Assembly: GCA_902488965.1 (NCBI GenBank)
Contig: CABTYA010000015.1
Location: forward strand, 1-17,178
Length of the DNA: 17,178 nucleotides
Direction: 5' to 3'
From: an uncultured Veillonellaceae bacterium
Lineage (GTDB): Bacteria; Bacillota; Negativicutes; Veillonellales; Negativicoccaceae
Of this stretch, positions 6,256-13,627 are shown in pieces; position 1 is the stretch's first letter, and each line of letters begins with the position of its first letter. The position numbers and the translations under genes are program-made. A model generated the notes under the pieces. The model made no database searches, was not told the DNA's origin, and worked only from the letters and a program-made list of their open reading frames with translations.

Positions 6256-6639
6256 ATGCGAATCAGGTACGGAACGGATATTGTCAAGATTGAACGAATC
6301 GAGCGGTTGTTGCGCCGAAAAGACGCAGCCGCCGCCAAACTGTTTACGGAGAATGAGCGTACCTACGCCGAAGGTCGGGGCCGCGGTATGTACGCCACCT
6401 ATGCGGCGATGTTTGCCGCCAAAGAAGCGGTGATCAAAGCCTTGCACGGCGGGGACGGCACGTGGCATGATATTGAAGTGTGTCATGATGCATCCGGCGC
6501 GCCGTATTTACGCTTGACGGGCGTGGCGCAGACGCGCAGCTGTGAGCTCGGGGTCATGTCATCGACGTTGTCGCTCAGTCATGAGCGGGACTATGCAATT
6601 GCGGGAGTGGTCATGTGGGAAGAAGAAACTACGTTATAA
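6256..6639 (+). CDS. acpS: Holo-[acyl-carrier-protein] synthase
   Basis: The 127-residue enzyme transfers the 4'-phosphopantetheine arm from coenzyme A to a serine of apo-ACP, switching on fatty acid synthesis. The metal-binding signature is present: GTDIV with D8, and FAAKEAVIKAL with K56 and E57. FTENER at 30-35 and the C-terminal SLSHERDYAIA strand are also family hallmarks. Length is normal for the trimeric AcpS type. AAGGAG at 6244-6249 lies 6 nt before the ATG. The last 25 nt overlap the start of nnr; acpS followed by a YjeF-type gene is a recurrent bacterial arrangement. A promoter facing this way could not be assigned with confidence. Confidence 0.93.
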   Translation: MRIRYGTDIVKIERIERLLRRKDAAAAKLFTENERTYAEGRGRGMYATYAAMFAAKEAVIKALHGGDGTWHDIEVCHDASGAPYLRLTGVAQTRSCELGVMSSTLSLSHERDYAIAGVVMWEEETTL

Positions 6640-8159
6640 CGGCGGAAGAAATGCGTCGTTGGGAATGTGCGCAACGCAAGAGCGGCATTTCCGCCGAAGT
6701 GATGGTGGAAAGTATCGGCGCTCAGCTTTGGCGGCATTTGGCAGAGGTACTGGCCGATGTGGCCGATCCGCATGCGGTGGTCTTGGCCGGTAGCGGCAAT
6801 AACGGCGCGGATGCGCTGGTGTTGGCGCGTTATGCCGCCGTTGCGGGCTGGCGGGTGACAATCGTGTCATTCGGGACGAAGGAAAGTGATCTTCGCCTGC
6901 TGGAACGGGAACGACTGCAACTCGTTGCGGCGGAAAGCGACGCACGGATACGGTTCATTACGGCGGCGGAGAAAATGACCGCGTGCCTGCCCGCGGATGC
7001 GAATGCCGTGATTGAAGGAATCAGCGGTATCGGATGCCATGGGGAACTTGACGATGTGTCGTTGCGCTGGGTGCAGGCTGTCAATGCATGGCACCGCCAC
7101 GGCGGATTTGTCGCGGCCGTGGATATACCGATCGGTACGGATGCGACGACAGGAGAAATAGCGGCGACGCCGTTGCGGGCGGATGTGACATGGATGACGG
7201 TCTGGCCCAAGCGCGGCTTGTACTTTTATCCGGCATGTGCCTATGCCGGCGAAAAAATGCTGGTGTCGTTGGGGCTTTCCGCTGACCGCACATGGGCAGC
7301 GGAACTGGTTGCACCGGGGACGTCGCTGTTGCGGCGCTCCATTCGTCAAGGAAATGCGCACAAGGGCTCGCAGGGGCATGTTGCGGTGTTAGCCGGCAGT
7401 GAAGGCATGGAAGGCGCGGCGCTGTTGGCGGCACAGGCAGCCCTGTACAGCGGTGCGGGAAAAGTTACACTATGGGTCCCCGAAGGGATTCGCGCACAGG
7501 TGGCGATGGTTGTGCCGGAAATCATGGTGCGCGGTATCGGTACGGGCGGTATCTGGACCGAGGAGATGATTCCCGATGTCGATCCGGCGATATATGATGC
7601 GCTGGTGATCGGTTGCGGCATCGGCCGTTCGCCGCGGACACAAGCGTGGGTCGGCGAGATACTGGCTCGTTGGCAGCGGCCGGCGGTGGTCGATGCGGAC
7701 GCACTGTGGGCATTGACGACACAGAAGGAGATGGCATTTGCACAGTCGACGGTGTTGACACCGCATGCGGGAGAATTGGCACAGTTGGCGGACCTCGAGT
7801 CGCCGGTGGGAGAAACGGCGCGTTGGGATGTCAGCGGCACGCTGGCGGCAGCGCGACAGGCGGTCGTGGTCGCCAAGGGGGCGCCGACGATTACGGCGTT
7901 GCCGAATGGAGAACGATATGTGAATACGACGGGAAATCCGGGGTTGGCAACCGCGGGCACGGGAGATACGCTGACAGGCATTATCGCGGCCTTGTTGGCA
8001 CATGGTTTTTCCGCGGCGGAAGCTGCGGTTTCCGGCGTATATTGGCACGGCAAGGCCGCCGACAAGCTGGCGGCGGACGGCTACGGATTTACGGCGGGAG
8101 CGGTCTCACGGATGATGCCGAATGTCATCGGAAAGGGAGAGGACGATGCGGCGAATTAA
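6615..8159 (+). CDS. nnr: Bifunctional NAD(P)H-hydrate epimerase / ADP-dependent NAD(P)H-hydrate dehydratase
   Basis: The 514-residue protein belongs to the YjeF two-domain family that repairs hydrated NAD(P)H: the N-terminal half interconverts R and S epimers and the C-terminal half dehydrates the S form using ADP. The epimerase-type domain covers about 1-225, with GSGNNGADALVLAR at 59-72. The dehydratase (ribokinase-like) domain covers about 240-505, with NAHKGSQGHVAVLAGS at 247-262, LTPHAGEL at 381-388 and the NPGLATAGTGD motif ending in D451. The dehydratase half looks intact; the epimerase half departs from consensus at several motifs (see findings). The start is GTG at 6615, with GGGAG at 6603-6607 spaced 7 nt. 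It overlaps acpS by 25 nt and the next gene by 14 nt. Confidence 0.92.
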   Translation: MGRRNYVITAEEMRRWECAQRKSGISAEVMVESIGAQLWRHLAEVLADVADPHAVVLAGSGNNGADALVLARYAAVAGWRVTIVSFGTKESDLRLLERERLQLVAAESDARIRFITAAEKMTACLPADANAVIEGISGIGCHGELDDVSLRWVQAVNAWHRHGGFVAAVDIPIGTDATTGEIAATPLRADVTWMTVWPKRGLYFYPACAYAGEKMLVSLGLSADRTWAAELVAPGTSLLRRSIRQGNAHKGSQGHVAVLAGSEGMEGAALLAAQAALYSGAGKVTLWVPEGIRAQVAMVVPEIMVRGIGTGGIWTEEMIPDVDPAIYDALVIGCGIGRSPRTQAWVGEILARWQRPAVVDADALWALTTQKEMAFAQSTVLTPHAGELAQLADLESPVGETARWDVSGTLAAARQAVVVAKGAPTITALPNGERYVNTTGNPGLATAGTGDTLTGIIAALLAHGFSAAEAAVSGVYWHGKAADKLAADGYGFTAGAVSRMMPNVIGKGEDDAAN

Positions 8160-9078
8160 ATGGATTACGGCAGGACTGGCGCTGTTATTGCTTTTTGTCG
8201 GCGGATGTACTCGCGCACTGCCGAGCGCTACCGGTGCAGGCGATTGGCTGAAGGAAATTCCGATTGTCGGCGAATGGGCGGCGGCGCAGGACGGGACACT
8301 GTACGTTCATTGCTTGGATATCGGCCAAGGCGATGCGATTTTGATTGAGTGGCGAGGCCGTTGGACGATGATCGATACCGGTGATGTCGAACACCGTGCG
8401 CAAATTGCGGATTATTTGGATCGCTATTCGGTCAAACGGTTGGAACAGTTGATTATTACTCATCCCGACGGTGACCATTTGGGCGGCGCTTATGCGGTAC
8501 TGCGCCATGTGCCGGTCGGACGGGTGTATGATAACGGGCAGGAAAAATTGAACTATATGTACCGTACGTATTTACGAACATTGGCGCGTACCGGTGTGAA
8601 ACGGACGACCGCACGAAAGGACGATGTCATCGATCTCGACGACGGGGCGACGCTGACACTGATGGGACCTCCGCAGCCGTTATTGACGCGCAAAGCCGGC
8701 AAGGCGGATTATAACAACAATTCCGTTGTGGCGATGCTTTCTTACGGTGATTTTCGGATGTTGTTGACCGGTGACGCGGAAAAAGAAGAAGAAGCATGGC
8801 TGGTGGAAAATTATGCGAACAGGTTGCGTGCGACGGTATTGAAAGTCGGTCATCACGGGAGCTATACTAGCTCATCGGCGGATTTTTTGCGTCGGGTGCG
8901 GCCGCAGATTGCGGTGATTTCCTGCGGGCGTAATAATTCGTACGGATTCCCCCACAAGGAACCGATGGCGCGTTTGAACGGCATCGAAGCGAAGGTATAT
9001 CGGACGGATCGGGACGGCACGGTCACCGTGCTGACGGACGGCAAAGCGGTAGCGGTACGAAAAGAGGCGGACGGATGA
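8146..9078 (+). CDS. ComEC/Rec2-like metallo-beta-lactamase-fold lipoprotein
   Basis: The 310-residue protein starts with a lipoprotein signal: basic MRRIK, a hydrophobic stretch, and the lipobox VGGC with C21 as the likely lipidated residue. The rest is a metallo-beta-lactamase domain of the type found at the C-terminus of the competence protein ComEC: HCLDIGQGDAILI at 55-67, the metal motif HPDGDH (H106, D108, D110, H111), LTGD with D210, and GHHGS with H236/H237. It lacks ComEC's membrane channel, so it is a stand-alone, membrane-anchored extracytoplasmic hydrolase, plausibly a nuclease or phosphodiesterase; the substrate is unknown. The ATG at 8146 has a GGGAGAGG-type site a few bases upstream and overlaps nnr by 14 nt. 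An upstream in-frame ATG at 8122 would spoil the signal peptide. Confidence 0.88.
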   Translation: MRRIKWITAGLALLLLFVGGCTRALPSATGAGDWLKEIPIVGEWAAAQDGTLYVHCLDIGQGDAILIEWRGRWTMIDTGDVEHRAQIADYLDRYSVKRLEQLIITHPDGDHLGGAYAVLRHVPVGRVYDNGQEKLNYMYRTYLRTLARTGVKRTTARKDDVIDLDDGATLTLMGPPQPLLTRKAGKADYNNNSVVAMLSYGDFRMLLTGDAEKEEEAWLVENYANRLRATVLKVGHHGSYTSSSADFLRRVRPQIAVISCGRNNSYGFPHKEPMARLNGIEAKVYRTDRDGTVTVLTDGKAVAVRKEADG

Positions 9079-9302
9079 AACAACGGATTGTGATTGAACG
9101 GGCAACGGACACCGGCTGGTGGGTGGTCGCGGAGGGCAGCGACCGTGAGGTGTGGCTCCCGCGCACATGGCTGCCGGCGGATGTCGATGTCGATACGGTA
9201 CTGGACTGTACGGTGGAAATCGATGCGGCGGCGCAGGAAGCACTTCGTGGGGAAACAGCCGCATTGCGGCAGGCCGTGGCAGAAGAAAAAAATGAGAAAT
9301 AG
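9075..9302 (+). CDS. DUF3006 family small protein
   Basis: The 75-residue protein resembles DUF3006, a family of small beta-rich proteins with no established function that often sits beside ComEC-like metallo-beta-lactamase genes in Firmicutes. Visible features are the strands RIVIERATD and GWWVVAEG, the REVWLPRTWLP segment (compare the family's conserved proline/leucine region), and an acidic, Glu-rich C-terminal helix. There is no signal peptide or membrane segment, so it should be cytoplasmic, unlike its lipoprotein neighbour. Its ATG overlaps the TGA of the upstream gene (ATGA), which implies translational coupling. The stop TAG lies in the loop of a weak AT-rich hairpin. Confidence 0.75.
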   Translation: MKQRIVIERATDTGWWVVAEGSDREVWLPRTWLPADVDVDTVLDCTVEIDAAAQEALRGETAALRQAVAEEKNEK

Positions 9303-9315
9303 TCTCTTTTTTCTT
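9283..9315 (+). terminator. Weak AT-rich terminator candidate spanning the DUF3006 stop
   Basis: GAGA at 9294-9297 pairs with TCTC at 9303-9306. The stem can extend with AAGAAAAAA (9283-9291) against TTTTTTCTT (9307-9315) after a two-base bulge. The stop codon lies in the loop region. The stem is almost entirely A-T, so termination would be inefficient. Confidence 0.3.
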
Positions 9316-9347
9316 GCAGGCAGGCGCATAATGTGCGTATGTTGTTG

Positions 9348-9353
9348 TATAAT
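9348..9353 (+). promoter_or_regulatory. -10 box of a probable promoter for the amidase gene
   Basis: A perfect TATAAT occupies 9348-9353, 29 nt before the ATG of the amidase gene. No good -35 box lies at 16-18 nt; TTGCAG at 9314-9319 is 28 nt away. The boundary between the DUF3006 and amidase genes (81 nt) makes a promoter here reasonable, possibly activator-dependent. Confidence 0.45.
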
Positions 9354-9382
9354 AGGTCTACCGACAAGAAAGGGAGTCGATT

Positions 9383-10423
9383 ATGAAACGATTGTTGTTT
9401 TTGATGATGGCGCTGGTCCTGACGGTCTGCGGCAGTATGATCGGCCGGGCGGCGAGTGAAGTGACCGATTTTCGCTGGGTGACGCGCAACGACAGTGCGG
9501 TACCGTTTGTCAGGATGGTACTGGATGTCGATCGGTTGCCTCCGATTGATGCGGAGTTGAATCGTGACGGAACGGTACTGACCGTCACATTGAAGAAGAC
9601 GGAAGGTAAGCAGGTTGAGGGCGTATATTCGCTTGATCCCGCGATTGTATCGGGGGTGCGTGTCGCACAAGAAAAACGGAATTTGGTATTGGCGGTACAA
9701 TTACCCAAGGCCACAGCCAAAGAAGATGTGAAGGTGTTCCCACTGAAAGCGGACCCCGCGCATCAAAAACCTTATCGCGTAGTCATTGACGTGTATAAGG
9801 TTGTCCCGCCGCCGACATTTAAGACAACGGCAGGATTGCAGGACAAGGTCATTGTGATTGATCCGGGGCATGGCGGTACGGATACCGGTGCAATCAGTGC
9901 CAAGAATTTATATGAGAAAGACGTGACGTTACCGATTGCGTTGCATCTCAAACCGATATTGGAAGAGCGCGGCGCCACGGTGATTTTGACTCGTGACGGC
10001 GATTATGACGTGTACGGTCCCCATGCCGATGCAGTGTCCGAGCTGCAGGCACGGGTGGATATTGCCGAGCGGGAAACCGCGGATGTGTTCCTCAGCATTC
10101 ATATCGATTCGTTTGTGCGACCGAATGTCGGCGGCGTAACGACGTACTATCATCGTAAAACGGTATTCGACGAAACGCTGGCCGAAGCTTTGCATGACCA
10201 TACGACCCGGGTAGACGGGTTTGACGACCGGGGAACGCGGACAGCCAATTTCTATTTGCTGGTCAACAGTACGATGCCGTCCGCACTGGTTGAGTTGGGC
10301 TTTTTGTCGAACCCGAAAGAAGAAGCGCAGTTGCGCAAAGACAACGTGCGGCGTGCATTTGCAGAACAAATTGCCGACGGCCTGGAAGAGTACTTCCGTC
10401 GTGCGGATCGGATTTCAAGATAA
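9383..10423 (+). CDS. N-acetylmuramoyl-L-alanine amidase (AmiC type, AMIN plus Amidase_3)
   Basis: The 346-residue secreted enzyme cuts the amide bond between muramic acid and the peptide stem of peptidoglycan, a reaction used in cell separation and wall turnover. Residues 1-24 form a Sec signal peptide, probably cleaved after the AxA-like GRAA. Residues about 27-138 resemble an AMIN domain, which targets amidases to the wall or septum. Residues about 154-340 form the zinc Amidase_3 domain, with H163 in DPGHGG, E178 in LYEKD, H240 in SIHID and the catalytic E304 in VELGFLSN. All ligands and the catalytic Glu are present, so it should be active. AAAGGGAG at 9369-9376, about 7 nt upstream, supports the start. 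It is followed 12 nt later by a GerMN lipoprotein gene. Confidence 0.93.
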   Translation: MKRLLFLMMALVLTVCGSMIGRAASEVTDFRWVTRNDSAVPFVRMVLDVDRLPPIDAELNRDGTVLTVTLKKTEGKQVEGVYSLDPAIVSGVRVAQEKRNLVLAVQLPKATAKEDVKVFPLKADPAHQKPYRVVIDVYKVVPPPTFKTTAGLQDKVIVIDPGHGGTDTGAISAKNLYEKDVTLPIALHLKPILEERGATVILTRDGDYDVYGPHADAVSELQARVDIAERETADVFLSIHIDSFVRPNVGGVTTYYHRKTVFDETLAEALHDHTTRVDGFDDRGTRTANFYLLVNSTMPSALVELGFLSNPKEEAQLRKDNVRRAFAEQIADGLEEYFRRADRISR

Positions 10424-10435
10424 GGGGGAATAGCC

Positions 10436-10966
10436 ATGCGTCGGAGTATATGGGGCGGATTGGTATTGATGATGATCGTTGTGTGCGGATTGGCGGCGTG
10501 TACATTCGGCGAGCCGCCGGCGGCACCGGCCGAGCAGAAGCCGACGGTGCAAGATTGGCAGCTGGTCACGTATATACCGAGTGAAGACGCCGAGCATATC
10601 GTCGCTAAGACAGTGACGGTCAGTGCACAGGAGTTGACACCGAAGATTGCGTTGCAGGAAATGCTGAAAGTCGATGCGGCGGAAGAGTATCCGTTGTTCC
10701 CGCAAGGGACGACCGTCCGTTCCGTAACGGTGGATCGCGAATCGAAAGTGGCAACGGCGGATTTTTCACGCGAGTTAATCAGTCAAAATGTCGGCGGTTC
10801 ATTGGGTGAAATATTGATGGTATATATCATTGCCGATACGCTGACCAATTTGGACGAAGTGGATGCGGTACGCTTTTCTATCGAAGGGGAGCATGTGGAC
10901 ACACTGACGGGACATATGGACTTATCACAGCCGGTTCGGCGCAATGAAGAAATCATCGTAAAATAA
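10436..10966 (+). CDS. GerMN-domain lipoprotein
   Basis: The 176-residue protein begins with a lipoprotein signal: MRRS, a hydrophobic core, and the lipobox LAAC with C22. A short Pro/Ala-rich linker follows. Residues about 40-165 resemble the GerMN (Germane) domain first seen in the sporulation/germination protein GerM of Bacillus, including a PQGT turn, a V-x-x-V-T-V-D strand, and an ATADFSREL segment. The biochemical function of the domain is unknown; it is commonly encoded beside wall amidases and thought to act in envelope processes. AAGGGGGA at 10422-10429 overlaps the amidase stop, so the two genes are likely one transcript. No other sporulation gene is in the window, so a spore role should not be assumed. 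Confidence 0.8.
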   Translation: MRRSIWGGLVLMMIVVCGLAACTFGEPPAAPAEQKPTVQDWQLVTYIPSEDAEHIVAKTVTVSAQELTPKIALQEMLKVDAAEEYPLFPQGTTVRSVTVDRESKVATADFSRELISQNVGGSLGEILMVYIIADTLTNLDEVDAVRFSIEGEHVDTLTGHMDLSQPVRRNEEIIVK

Positions 10967-10968
10967 TC

Positions 10969-11002
10969 AAAACGTGAAGCCCGCGAAGGACTTCACGTTT
11001 TT
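10969..11002 (+). terminator. Rho-independent terminator after the GerMN gene
   Basis: AAAACGTGAAG at 10969-10979 pairs with CTTCACGTTTT at 10991-11001, and an inner CC/GG pair shortens the loop to about GCGAA. The stem ends in five T at 10998-11002. It starts 2 nt after the TAA at 10964-10966. Confidence 0.88.
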
Positions 11003-11031
11003 GATTGCGGATGAGAAGAGAATACGGGATG

Positions 11032-11040
11032 TGGTACAAT
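11032..11040 (+). promoter_or_regulatory. Extended -10 promoter for the thiL-tsa-pdtaSR operon
   Basis: TGG-TACAAT at 11032-11040 is an extended -10 element (TG one base before the hexamer). No convincing -35 box is found 16-18 nt upstream, which extended -10 promoters can tolerate. It lies 29 nt before the ATG of thiL and just after a terminator, so it is the best candidate for driving the seven genes to 16614. Confidence 0.55.
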
Positions 11041-11069
11041 GAGTAAAACAGTACGCAACAGGAGAGCAT

Positions 11070-12032
11070 ATGACAATACCTCGAGATGAATTTGCATGGA
11101 TCCGTGCATGGACGGCCGGCTGTCCGACGCAGTCGGCGGCGGTGGCGGTGCCGATCGGCGATGATGCCGCCGTGACCCGTAACGATTACGGGCAGGACAC
11201 GGTCAGCTGCATCGATACGATGACCGAGGGCGTTCATTTTGACCCTACGCAAATGACGATGCGGGAAATCGGCTGGAAATGCGTGGCCATCAATCTGAGC
11301 GATCTTGCCGCGATGGGGGCGGAGTTGATCGGGGTGCAGGTTGCCGTTGTCGTGCCGCCGCAGGTGACGGCCGAATCGGTGGCGGAATTGTATCGGGGGA
11401 TTGATGATGTGTTGCGCGAGTACCGCGGAGTGCTGTTGGGAGGCGATACCGTGCGCGGATGCCATGATTTTACCGTGACGGTCGCCGCGTTGGGCAGTGT
11501 TCCGTCGGGCACTGCGGTGACACGTGCCGGGGCACGGCCGGGTGATCGACTGCTGCTGACCGGCCCGACAGGATACTCCGGCAGCGTCTGGCGGGCGTGG
11601 GCTCGAGGCGTCACCGTACCGGAGCGATACCGTGCGGCACATACCAGGCCGCAGCCGCGTCTCAGGGATGGACAGGTATTGCGCGAACTGGGAGCGACGG
11701 CGATGAACGATATCAGTGACGGGTTGGCGGCGGATTTGTATGAAATCGCAGACGCTTCGCAGGCGGGCATCGTGCTCGACGCGTCCGCATTCGACTGGTT
11801 ACCGGATTTGGCAGAAGGCGCGGCGTGTTGCCGTGTATCCGCCGAAGAATTGGCATTGTACGGCGGTGAGGACTATGAACTGGCGGTGACGCTTCCTGCA
11901 GCGCTGACCGTTCCGAAGGGAGCGCGGGTGATCGGACGGGTCACGGACGGGCAAGGCGTTTACTGGGAATCGGCGGAAGGGGCCGCCTTGTTGCCGCGTA
12001 AAGGGTTTAATCATTTTCAGGAGGATTTGTGA
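11070..12032 (+). CDS. thiL: Thiamine-phosphate kinase
   Basis: The 320-residue cytoplasmic enzyme phosphorylates thiamine monophosphate to thiamine diphosphate with ATP. It belongs to the PurM-like fold. Signatures in order are IGDDAAV at about 29-35, DTMTEGVHF at about 49-57, NLSDLAAMGAEL at about 75-86, LLGGDT at about 122-127, MNDISDGLAADL at about 212-223, and YGGEDYELAV at about 262-271. Length is typical (about 320-340). AGGAGAG at 11060-11066 precedes the ATG by 3 nt. The stop overlaps the GTG start of tsaE (GTGA at 12029-12032). thiL next to tsaE is a common arrangement in bacteria. Confidence 0.95.
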   Translation: MTIPRDEFAWIRAWTAGCPTQSAAVAVPIGDDAAVTRNDYGQDTVSCIDTMTEGVHFDPTQMTMREIGWKCVAINLSDLAAMGAELIGVQVAVVVPPQVTAESVAELYRGIDDVLREYRGVLLGGDTVRGCHDFTVTVAALGSVPSGTAVTRAGARPGDRLLLTGPTGYSGSVWRAWARGVTVPERYRAAHTRPQPRLRDGQVLRELGATAMNDISDGLAADLYEIADASQAGIVLDASAFDWLPDLAEGAACCRVSAEELALYGGEDYELAVTLPAALTVPKGARVIGRVTDGQGVYWESAEGAALLPRKGFNHFQEDL

Positions 12033-12553
12033 CATATCAGCAGGAATATATTAGCAGGTCGGAGTCGCTGACGAAATCGTTCGGTCGGATTCTCGGCGCC
12101 CATGCCGTCGATGGACTGGTGCTGGCTTTGCAAGGCGATTTAGGAGCGGGGAAAACGCATCTGGCGCAGGGGCTGGCCGAGGGATTGGGAATCGGCGGTA
12201 CGATTGCCAGTCCGACATTTACTATATTGAATGAATACGAGGGGGAAGGACATCCGTCGTTCCACCATTTCGATTGGTATCGCTTGGAGCAGGTCGAGGA
12301 ATTGGAGAACGTCGGGTTTTACGAATACGGCACGGAAGGCGTGACGTTGATTGAATGGGCGGACCGATTTCGTGACGAGGTGCCGTTGCAAGCGATTTGG
12401 ATACATTTGGAAAAGACAGCCGATGATGCGGTACGAAAAATCATTGTGAACGTACCGGAAAGGCGGATTGCATGGTGGAAAGGAGTCGACGCGGATGTGG
12501 TTAGCACTGGATACTTCGGGGCGGACTTCGACGGCGGCCATCACGGACGGTGA
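12029..12553 (+). CDS. tsaE: tRNA t6A37 biosynthesis ATPase TsaE
   Basis: The 174-residue P-loop ATPase supports the TsaB-TsaD complex in making N6-threonylcarbamoyladenosine at position 37 of ANN-decoding tRNAs. The Walker A motif GDLGAGKT is at 36-43; SPTFTILNEY (61-70), HFDWYRL (80-86) and VTLIEWADR (105-113) are further hallmarks. The start is GTG at 12029, supported by AGGAGG at 12019-12024, and it overlaps the thiL stop. Typical TsaE proteins are about 150-160 residues. Here the last 19 residues, from D156, are read in a different frame from the beginning of tsaB and are Gly/His-rich, so they look like an extension without the family fold. Confidence 0.93.
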   Translation: MTYQQEYISRSESLTKSFGRILGAHAVDGLVLALQGDLGAGKTHLAQGLAEGLGIGGTIASPTFTILNEYEGEGHPSFHHFDWYRLEQVEELENVGFYEYGTEGVTLIEWADRFRDEVPLQAIWIHLEKTADDAVRKIIVNVPERRIAWWKGVDADVVSTGYFGADFDGGHHGR

Positions 12554-13187
12554 CAGTATCATTGCGGAAGTGCAGGTCAGACGGGCGCGAATGCATTCCG
12601 AGCAATTGATTACGCATTTGGACACGGCGCGCCGTCTGGCAGGGGGGCCTCCGATTGACGGTATAGCCGTCAGTGCGGGACCGGGGTCATTTACCGGCTT
12701 GCGGATCGGCCTGGCGACGGCCAAATCATTGGCCTATGTCTGGCAGGTGCCGTTGGTCGGCGTCAACAGTCTTACGGCGCTGTTGTATAATTATCGCGAG
12801 GCGTCCACACCGTTGTGTGCGATTGTCGATGCCCAAAAAGGAAATGTGTATTACAGCTGCGGCTACTGGACGGACGGCACGCTGCATTTGACATCCGATT
12901 CGCGGACGGCGCCGTTTGCACAGGTCGCCGCGCAATTACAGGCGCAAGCGTCACAGACGATTGTGTTGGGAGATGCGGTCGATATATTTGCCGAGGAAAT
13001 CGCGGAATGCCCCAGGTTGACGGCGGCACCGCCGCATCAGCGCTATGTTCGGGCGGGGGCCGTCGGTGTGTTGGGACAGGCGGAATATCTGCGTCGGGGG
13101 ACGGATGATCCGATGACATTGACACCGCTCTATTTGCGACGCAGTGAAGCGGAAGTTTTATGGGAGAAACGACAATGCCGACAATAA
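12495..13187 (+). CDS. tsaB: tRNA t6A37 biosynthesis protein TsaB
   Basis: The 230-residue protein is the non-catalytic ASKHA-fold partner that dimerises with TsaD in t6A synthesis. MWLALDTSG at the N-terminus, the AVSAGPGSFTGLRIG block at about 58-72, VGVNSLTAL, and DAQKGNVYY at about 113-121 are characteristic. Length is normal. The ATG at 12495 is backed by AAAGGAG at 12479-12485 with a 9-nt gap and gives the expected start, whereas the in-frame upstream ATG at 12468 adds a foreign stretch. The gene begins 59 nt inside tsaE and overlaps rimI by 13 nt. Confidence 0.94.
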   Translation: MWLALDTSGRTSTAAITDGDSIIAEVQVRRARMHSEQLITHLDTARRLAGGPPIDGIAVSAGPGSFTGLRIGLATAKSLAYVWQVPLVGVNSLTALLYNYREASTPLCAIVDAQKGNVYYSCGYWTDGTLHLTSDSRTAPFAQVAAQLQAQASQTIVLGDAVDIFAEEIAECPRLTAAPPHQRYVRAGAVGVLGQAEYLRRGTDDPMTLTPLYLRRSEAEVLWEKRQCRQ

Positions 13188-13624
13188 ATATTCGACGTGC
13201 GATTGCCGATGATTTGCCGCGCTTGGAACAACTCGAACGGGCATGCTTTCCCGACCCGTGGTCGGGTGCGTCATTGCGGCACGATTTGTTGCAGGGGCCG
13301 GGATATTATGTCGTAGCGACACGGGAAAATACGGTGATTGGCTATTTGTCGCTGTGGTTCGTGGCGGATGAAGTCCAGATGATTCGGCTGGCGGTCGATC
13401 CCGCCGTGCGTCGATGCGGTATCGGTCGCCGATTGTTGGCGCACGGTTTGAAAGAAGCGCGGGATCGGCAGGCGGCATACTTTCATTTGGAAGTACGCGT
13501 GTCCAATTGGGCGGCGGTGGAGTTATACCGCTCCGCCGGATTGACCGTCCGTTCGACGCGGCGCAACGCCTATGAAAAACCGGTAGAAGACGGCTATTTG
13601 ATGGCCATCGATGTAGGAGAATGA
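13175..13624 (+). CDS. rimI: GNAT acetyltransferase, RimI-like
   Basis: The 149-residue protein is a GNAT-fold N-acetyltransferase. RimI of E. coli acetylates the N-terminus of ribosomal protein S18, and homologues in tsa clusters are named for it, though their substrates are often broader or untested. The acetyl-CoA loop is visible as RRCGIGRRLL (compare the Q/R-x-x-G-x-G/A pattern), after IRLAVDPAVR, and the C-terminal LEVRVSNWAAVELYRSAG is the classic RimI segment. GGGAG at 13162-13166, 8 nt upstream, favours ATG 13175 over the in-frame ATG at 13160, which would add five residues. It sits between tsaB and tsaD, as in many Firmicutes. Confidence 0.88.
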   Translation: MPTINIRRAIADDLPRLEQLERACFPDPWSGASLRHDLLQGPGYYVVATRENTVIGYLSLWFVADEVQMIRLAVDPAVRRCGIGRRLLAHGLKEARDRQAAYFHLEVRVSNWAAVELYRSAGLTVRSTRRNAYEKPVEDGYLMAIDVGE

Positions 13625-13627
13625 CGG

